Shown here piece after piece: positions 12,934-25,000 of a stretch of 25,000 nt of DNA (its first letter is position 1; every line of letters starts with the position of its first letter). Made by a program: the position numbers and the translations under genes. Source of the DNA: Chromera velia (lineage: Eukaryota; Sar; Chromeraceae); assembly GCA_018398765.1 (NCBI GenBank), contig JAHBMJ010001340.1:1-25000 (forward strand), read 5' to 3'. Below the pieces are notes generated by a model, which worked only from the letters and a program-made list of their open reading frames with translations, made no database searches and had not been told where the DNA came from.

Positions 12934-15530
12934 ATAAAGAAGGGAGCAAAAGATTGAAGTTAGACCAGAGAGGTTTCTGTGCGGCTCCCTTCCTTCCGAC
13001 AGTTCAGGCAGGCGCCTTCCTGGTCCCCCCACTCAGTCCCCTTGGATTCATGAACCCCTCAATGAGTGTTATTCTGTCTGTCTCCTTCCACTTGCCCGTT
13101 TCATTCCTTTCCGTCCCCTCCACACATAGAGAAGGGAGAGCGGGACAACAACCTGTCTGAGTCTGCCGAAAAACAATTAATGCCCGCATGCATGGATCGA
13201 GCGAACAGGAACCAACCGAAAAGAACGAAGAAGGAGTGGAGTGAGGGAAGGAGGAACGAAGCTTGAGGAGAGGAGAGGAGAGGAGAGGAGAGGAGAGGAG
13301 AAAAAGAAAGGAACGAAGGAAAGCACTGGTGAAGAGGAAAGTGCGAGGGAACGGAAGGAGAGAAGGAGACACTGACCTCATCAGACGAGAGATGGGTGAG
13401 AGGATTCTCACCACGGAAGTGGTGCGCGTCGTTGTACGCATCGATCATCTGTGCAGTCAGTCAATCAGGTAGCCAGGCAGGCAGGCAGGAATGCAGGGAG
13501 GCACAGCGAGTTGGACGAAAGAAGAGCGATAATTACATACACAAGAAGGGGAGACGGCGGAAAAGGCAGAGTCGCTTTCCGGTGCTGATGTGCACTTCAG
13601 CTTGCACGAATATGCCCAGATGGCCTTTCCTTTACTTGTCTGTCTGACTGTGAGGAGGATGAAGACGAATGCTCTCTATCTCTTTACACCTTTCTCCCTT
13701 GCGAACAATGGTGGAGTGTTCATTCGCGTTAGCGCTTCTCTTCTTTCAGTTTTTTTCTGAGAGGCAAGCAGACCAACATGCGAGCATGCAAACAGACAAA
13801 TGGAGAGGCAGCAGAAAGGCTGGGGGAGTGAGAGAGCGCGTGAAGAGACGGAGAGGGGCAGACCTGAGTTTGCAGTCTCGCTATGGAGTCGAACTCCTTG
13901 ATGGTGGCGGCACGCAGCCGTGTGAGGGCTCTGCAGACACACACACACACACACACACACAAACATTATATACACATGTATATATACACATGTATGCACA
14001 CAGGCACGCAGCTAAATCAAATCAGCGGAGCGCGATCAAGGTAGCTTCAGGCAACAGAGAGCAGAGAGAGGCAGGAAGAAGGGAGCTAGGGAACAAAGAC
14101 AGACAGAGAATACTGCAAGTAAGACATGATCCAGTCAACTAGGTCACCAAAAGGCCAACCACGGCCCCTCCTCACCTGAACACGGCCCTCTTGATCTCTG
14201 CAACCTCAGCGTTCTCGATGGCGTCGACCAGAGTATCCTGCGGGCAAACAAAAGGGAACCAAACCGATGTGTGAGAGCAAATGGAAGCATTCGTCAAGTC
14301 AGATGCAAGCATATGGATCAGAAAGAACTTCGGAATGGCGAGACATGAATCAGGGAGTGCAGGGTTCCTAGACACAAAAGGGCAGGGAGCGTTTCTGGAT
14401 GCAAAAAAAGGAGGAAAAGACAGACAGAGAGAGAGAGCCTCGAATTTGACTTCCCCTCGTGCAACTGAAAAGACAGCACTTACCGTCTTGAAAGTTTGAT
14501 AGACGTCGACGAGAAGCAACAATGAAGGAGAAACTACCATCGCTCGCTGTCTTCCTTCATTCTTTCCTTCCTATGTGCCTACACACCCACCTGTGTGGAG
14601 TCAGCATGCCTTTGCAGTTCCTTTGCAGTGTCTTCTTTTCCGAAAGGTTCAATTTTGTTGAACTCTACATCGAGAGCCTTGGACATCTCCTCGGGGACTG
14701 GAGCGTCGGGAGAGGCGGTCGGGCTCTCAGGAGCGGGGGTGGCGGAGGCAGATGAGAGGGAGGAGGAGGAAGAGGCAGCAGCAGCAGCGAGGGCTTTAGC
14801 TGTCTGTTCTGCCCTCATCACATCCGAGTCTGCATCCTTCTCCTTCTCTTGTCGTTGGTGCTCTACCTCCTGTTTCTTTTCGGTGAGTGCCTGAGGTGCT
14901 TTTGAAGTGGACTCTTTGAGCTTCCTTTCCTTCTCCGGCTGTGCTGCCTGATGAGAACTACTTGCGGGGAGCTGCTGTTGAACCCCTGTGCTTTGAGAAG
15001 GTGTCAGCCGTCCTGCAAAGGGGGGAGAAGGAGGGTGAAAAAAGGTCAAGGGGTAAGGAGACGGTGTCATCAATCATCACCTCTTTTCTTTGAGAGGAAG
15101 TGAGCCGAGATCTTGAGAAAGAAAAAAGGACCATGACATACAGTTTCGTCAGGAAAGAGCAAACAGAAAGAGCAAGACAAGGCACAACAACTATCTCCTC
15201 CCTCCCATCTAGGTGTTGCATATCCTCTTTACAAATCGAGAAAAGAGGCTGGGGAAGACAAAGTATTCTTTCTCGCTGTACCTTGTCCTTGACTTACGTT
15301 CTTGACTTTTGCTTTCTGATCCTCTTAGAGCATCGCTTGCCGAAACGCTGCAATCACACAATGCAAGAAGAAACTAGATCATGAGAAGGAGCAGACTTTT
15401 GACACTAGAGACAAGCTGGAGAGACGGTCGGCTGCCTCTCTGAGCGGAGCTGGGAGTTTTTTCTGTTGACGGACCTTGAGAAGATCAGCGCAATAAAGAG
15501 AAGCGCGACACCACACAGTCGCGTCATCAT
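12394..15530 (-). CDS. Secreted Ala/Ser/Glu-rich protein of unknown function, multi-exon
   Basis: Proposed minus-strand exons: 15530-15475, 15347-15298, 15012-14591, 14546-14484, 14237-14176, 13930-13864 and 13448-13412. Two tentative 3' exons, 12817-12798 and 12462-12394, would end in TGA and give about 281 residues; all junctions keep phase. The ATG at 15530 opens a signal peptide (MMTRLCGVALLFIALIFS, then SVSA). Next come a charged, Gln/Lys/Glu-rich and Ala/Ser-rich stretch (EKKQEVEHQRQEKEKDADS, poly-Ala, poly-Ser) and EEMSKALDVEFNKIEPFGKE. A helical segment follows (DTLVDAIENAEVAEIKRAVF, then RALTRLRAATIKEFDSIARL, then MIDAYNDAHHFR). No family is recognised; a secreted or endomembrane coiled-coil protein is the inference. 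Exons 1-3 and 5-7 are firm. Exon 4 needs a 44-base intron with a poor acceptor, and without it the protein could end as STQVGV at 14579. Confidence 0.55.
12851..12933. repeat. Composite palindromic microsatellite (TC)n-(AC)n-(AG)n
   Basis: (TC)n 12851-12882, (AC)n 12882-12911 and (AG)n 12911-12933 give complementary outer arms and an AC loop. It lies in the proposed intron between 13412 and 12817 of the minus-strand secreted gene. Confidence 0.95.
13264..13302. repeat. (GAGGA)n pentamer tract
   Basis: About seven tandem GAGGA/AGGAG units on the plus strand. They make a long pyrimidine tract on the transcribed minus strand, inside the same intron as the preceding microsatellite. Confidence 0.9.
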
Positions 15531-16231
15531 GAAGCCAACCGAACACCCCTACGCAAACAGACAAGACTTTCAGGCAAACGCCCACCCCGATTTCCTTCCC
15601 CAAACTGAGACGGGTTCACTCCTGAAGAGATATATACACTTTTTGTGTCAAAGAATTAACGATCGAATTAAATCAATTAGACGGGAGATTTCCCTTTGGG
15701 GTGACGCATATGGACTCGGTGCAAGTATACACGAAAGGGGTGGATGGAGAATGGTGATGTTTGGCCATGTTCAGCATTCAGGGCAGTGTTGAGATGTGTT
15801 GAGGGAAAAGGAACTGATCGATCGATCTCTTTCGATCATGGGATTTTCCATGCATGACTCAGTTTCTTTCACTTCGAAAAATGCGGCGCCGCGGCCGGTC
15901 CTGACGTCCGCGCGCGCGGCGCCGCATGCAACGCATGATTAATTTGCATGTGATAATTTGTGTGGCTGAAGCTCGGTCATACTCGGTCAGAATCGCGGTC
16001 GGTCCAAAACAGCGGTCGCCGACTGACGGTTGAATGAGTGATCTTTTCTCTCTGATCGAATCTGAACCTTTCGAAGCTTGCGACATACGTTGATAATCGA
16101 TTAGTGCATAAGCGCCAAAAAGATTTGTTGAACACTTCTTGGACCCCTTCATGAGAGGAAAGACAGGTTCGCCTTGAAAGTCCGGCAGACTGAAGATCGA
16201 GACAGGAGAGGGGTGTTCTCAGGAGGACAAA
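15531..16231. promoter_or_regulatory. Divergent intergenic region
   Basis: It separates the secreted-protein gene (-) from the kinase gene (+). A TATATAC word at about 15631 lies about 100 bases upstream of the minus-strand ATG and could be a TATA-like element. The kinase ATG has a good context (ACAAAATGAG). A GC-rich hairpin lies at 15881-15927. Confidence 0.4.
15881..15927. repeat. GC-rich 13-bp perfect inverted repeat
   Basis: The left arm ATGCGGCGCCGCG (15881-15893) is the exact reverse complement of the right arm CGCGGCGCCGCAT (15915-15927), with a 21-base GC-rich loop containing GACGTC. It stands alone in AT-richer promoter sequence upstream of the kinase. Confidence 0.9.
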
Positions 16232-21946
<5,715 letters not shown>

Positions 21947-23617
21947 GCGGGTGGGTGGGCGTGAGGGGGGGAGCGCTTGTTTGAATGAAAGAATTCCCCT
22001 GCACGGTCAGGCCGAGGAAAAATCTAAGTCGTCTGGTTCCCTTAACACGATACGCTTGCAATTCTGTTTGCCTGACTCTGACGTTGCCAGAGGCACTCTG
22101 CACGAGCCTCAATTTACTTTGGTCGGAGAAGAGGTGGACCTTCTGAACTTGAAATGACTGCCTTCAATTTCTTCGTCCTCTCCTTTGTCTGGAATCGTGC
22201 AGGTTTCTAACATGGATCTACCGGGATCCTGACTAAGAGCCTGATAGGTCTCCGCAAATTAAATCACAATCATTTCTGGTGCAACTTTTACTTGAATTCG
22301 GACCAGGTTTCAGACCAATCGGTTTTTATTAATTATTACATTCACAATTAATGAAGCTTTCGAGTTAATACATAGTGTTTCTAGAACTTCTTATTGTTAA
22401 TTTAAAAAACTATATATAGATTACTTAGAATGTATATGAAAAGACCACTTCGTCAGCAGTGTAGATGAGGCCCTCGAAAAGGATACCGAGATGTTCCTAA
22501 AGAAGGTAGCGCATCTTGTGAGTTTGAAGTGGGATAAGACATACGGGCAGGTGTACGCATCATATGATACATGAAGGCAAGAATGCAGGCAGCACACCAC
22601 AGAGCAGCCAGCGGGTGCCTGCGGGGCACCAGGGGAGAGGTGAGAAGAGTGATAGGATAGGATAGGATAGGATTAATGTCTGGAGGATTGGCCTCCTGCC
22701 CTAATGCCGAGCGCTCGACGTGCGGCATTGAGGGAGGGGCAGTGGCAGTGACAACCCTCGGATAGACGCAGTGACGATCAGCCGCTCCTAACGGAAAACT
22801 TCCCCCCCGGAAAAAGCAAGGTCGTGGGAAGACATGGAGAGCTCATAGGTGGTTGAAGTCGATACTACTTTGTAGATTGAACTAACAGTTGTTTGAACTT
22901 GTTTCTCACTAGGACGTATATGAAAAAAACTAAATTAAATAAACATGATGAAAGAAATCCGAACATAGAAATTAGGCTCAGATTCCTATCTTAACCTATT
23001 CTATAGAAATTAATAGAAATAAAGCGGTATTGAAGCCTTGATTCCGAGTCCCACTAGATTTATATAAATTTATATAGAAATTCGGTGAGGGTTCTATAAA
23101 TCATAATCTAATTTATTTAATTATAATTAAAAATTTAGCTTGACCCTATCTTGAAACTAGTCTTGAAACTTCTACATTAAGATTTCAAGTTCTATAACAT
23201 TTCTATTCGATTTTTACTAGCATTTCTACTAGGATTTCTATAACATTTCTGTAACGTTTTGTAGGGATACGCGGCATACTTAATTAGTACGTCTGGTGAT
23301 ACGCCTAGTTTTTTCTTAACTTTAAATACCAGAGTTTGTTTTAGCCTAGGTTTTAGCTTAGAGGGGTGAGCCGAAACCTAGAGAAGACTCAGAAGACTTG
23401 TTCTGTCTAGCTGCTCCGGCAGGGCCTGGGGCTAGGCCTGGCGGGTAAAGGACAAGATCTTTTTATTCCGAAAATTCAAACACTCACTACTTCTTCACCA
23501 TACACAAGATCTAGGACTATAAGAGATTCAGTTTGCATGTTACACTGATACAGTGCATCTGTACGTATCTAGGTACGTATTTACTTGTCGTCATGGTATA
23601 AGTCTCCACTCAACAAG
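21947..23617. other. Intergenic region, AT-rich, with repeat remnants
   Basis: It covers the kinase 3' UTR and the gap to the convergent LRR gene. From about 22260 the sequence becomes AT-rich with many short A/T words (22320-22440, 22910-23350), like 2650-3660. A GC-richer island at 22450-22860 holds the second dispersed-repeat copy. No gene or RNA was recognised. Confidence 0.55.
22651..22712 (-). repeat. Dispersed repeat, copy 2, with (GATAG)n tail
   Basis: On the minus strand it reads GGAGGCCAATCCTC followed by ATTAATCC and (TATCC)n, matching copy 1 at 11320-11379 in the opposite orientation with a different tail unit. A minus-strand open frame (22453-22728) runs through it but looks like no known domain. 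Confidence 0.6.
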
Positions 23618-25000
23618 TCACAATACGACAATTCTCTCTCCACTTGTGAGCCAGGGGGCCTTCAGACACCCTTCCGAAGAGTCCCACTCAGGCCGAGGAA
23701 CCCATTCCCCCCCATTCCCGTCCGGGCGGACGGAACGAAACCCCGGGAGCGCCTCCTCGAGGGCCTGCATCCCTTCTGCCCCCACCCCCGGCTGGTGTTG
23801 TGCCGCGAAGGGGGGGGCGGCATGGTTCTCGATGGTCAAGTATCGGAGACCTGGGAGCTTACCCTCCCTGAGCATGCCTGCGAGGGCGACTGCCCCCCCT
23901 TGATTGAGGGGATTGTCTTCAAGGATGAACGATTGGAGGGTGGCGAGGGGTGGCTGGGCTCTCCAGGTGGTAGCGAGAGCGGTCGCATCTTCGTCAGAAA
24001 TGACACATCTGGACAAGTTGAGAGCCAAAATTTCAGGCAGGTTCTCTGCATTGACAGCCTGTGCAAGTGCCCCCAGGCCTCCTGCAATTGCAGTGTTCCT
24101 CGAATCGAGAACTCGAAGTCTCGGCAATTGCTTTGTGGCAATGGAAAACGAAAGAAGCCGCCCCCCCACTGCGCCAATTTCAGGCGAACTCAACGACAGC
24201 CTTTGAAGGCCTCGGAGAGACCCCGAGGCTATCGCAATGGCAACGGCCCCCGCATCTTCGTCCCCCACACCCCACTCGGCCCCCAGCTCTAGCTCTCTCA
24301 GGGGGGGGGCGTGCTGCTTCGATGCTTGCCATCAGAGGTGACAGAGGGTGAGATTGCCCCGGAGCGGGACCTCCCATATGGAGGATTGAAATGCTCTCAA
24401 GCGAGGGAAATATGCCCAAACGAATCAAATTATCTAGAGCGCGGGAGATTTCAGGAGGGGTCCACATCTCATAGATCGAGGTTTCTTTCAAAGAAGGGAA
24501 TCTCCCACCCGAAGGATTCTGAACTGCGGCAGCCACACCTTCCGCCATCCCCTGCAACAGCGCAATCAAATCGGCAGGATTAAGGCCACCAAAATCGAGA
24601 TCGGAGACGAGTGGCAAAAAGCCCGCCACGCCCGCCATTCCGATTCCTTCTCCGAGAAGCCTCGCGATCTCCACGCCCATATTCAGAAAACTCATGACGT
24701 CGATCGTCAGTTTCTTGGCACCCTGCATAATGCCGTTTTTCATTGCCAATGCTAAACCCCTGACGCCAACATACGAATCAAGACTTGTCTGGCAAAACCG
24801 CACGTCTGAATGGACATGCTGAGAGAGCCCACCCCCCTCAACAAAGCCCTCACCGAGTGCCTCCCCAATCTGGTCAAAAGGCCACGAGAGATAGAGATGA
24901 CGGAGCGACGGAATATTCTCAGAGCTCAACGACTTCCCCAAAGCCCTCGCACCCCCTGCCTCATCTGAATCGATACGAACTCTCAATTCTAGAGACTTCA
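23618..25000 (-). CDS. Leucine-rich repeat protein, RNase-inhibitor type (5' end outside window, frameshift)
   Basis: The frame is open to the window edge, so the N-terminus is missing; the first listed ATG-like start is internal (SLELRVRIDSDEAG precedes it). Repeats of about 28-40 residues follow the pattern L..L.L......D.GA.AL, for example NIPSLRHLYL, LPRLRVLDSRNTAI, LPEILALNLSRCVISDEDATALA, LQSFILEDNPLNQGGAVALA and LPGLRYLTIEN, as in ribonuclease-inhibitor-like LRRs, which form protein-binding solenoids. The upstream part (24310-25000) and downstream part (23618-24300) are in different frames. They join at the nine-base G run 24301-24309; one base fewer would restore an LRR (PPLRELELGAEWGVGDEDAG). 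It ends ERIVVL at 23618. No intron is needed. The partner and cellular role are unknown, and it may be a pseudogene. Confidence 0.75.
24301..24309 (-). other. Nine-base homopolymer at LRR frameshift
   Basis: This is a G9 on the plus strand (C9 in the coding sense). Before it the frame reads SPLMASIEAARPP, and after it the LRR consensus continues only in another frame (LRELELGAEWGVGDEDAG). Shortening by one base restores continuity. Confidence 0.75.

Overview
This is nuclear DNA of an intron-rich protist. The best fit is a chromerid-like alveolate (Chromera/Vitrella type), but that is inference. The reasons are an apicomplexan-style oocyst-wall-like Cys-repeat protein, a PITSLRE-type (CDK11-like) kinase split by ten introns, an LRR protein of ribonuclease-inhibitor type, long introns full of microsatellites, and GC-rich genes separated by AT-rich deserts. 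No bacterial-style operons, rRNA, tRNA or CRISPR were seen. Most open frames in the window are shadows or low-complexity runs. The real genes had to be assembled by hand from short exons using splice sites, phase continuity and family resemblance.

Layout from left to right: (1) 1-2202 (+), C-terminal part of an intronless, extremely codon-biased Cys-rich repeat protein resembling oocyst wall proteins. (2) 2203-3677, an AT-rich gap. (3) 3678-7496 (-), a secreted (beta/alpha)8 glycoside hydrolase of clan GH-A type in five exons, carrying an in-frame TAG and a frameshift at a poly-C run. (4) 7729-9594 (+), a six-exon gene of unknown function, divergent from the hydrolase across about 230 bp. (5) 9595-~12000, a gap with a (TGAC)n tract and a repeat-derived segment. 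(6) ~12394-15530 (-), a secreted, Ala/Ser/Glu-rich, probably helical protein of unknown function with at least seven exons and a tentative 3' end. (7) 15531-16231, a divergent intergenic region with a GC-rich hairpin. (8) 16232-21946 (+), an 11-exon CDK11/PITSLRE-like kinase of 538 residues. (9) 21947-23617, an AT-rich gap holding a second, inverted copy of the dispersed repeat. (10) 23618-25000 (-), an LRR protein running off the window, with a frameshift at a nine-base homopolymer.

The genes have no evident joint pathway; they look like ordinary neighbours. The more unusual signals are at the level of gene structure. Many introns start with GTCAG instead of GTRAG, and one donor lies inside a (GTCA)n array. 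Introns repeatedly carry palindromic (CT)n-(CA/GT)n-(GA)n microsatellites that could fold into hairpins. Two unrelated coding regions are both broken at mononucleotide C/G runs, which points either to assembly errors or to real slippage.
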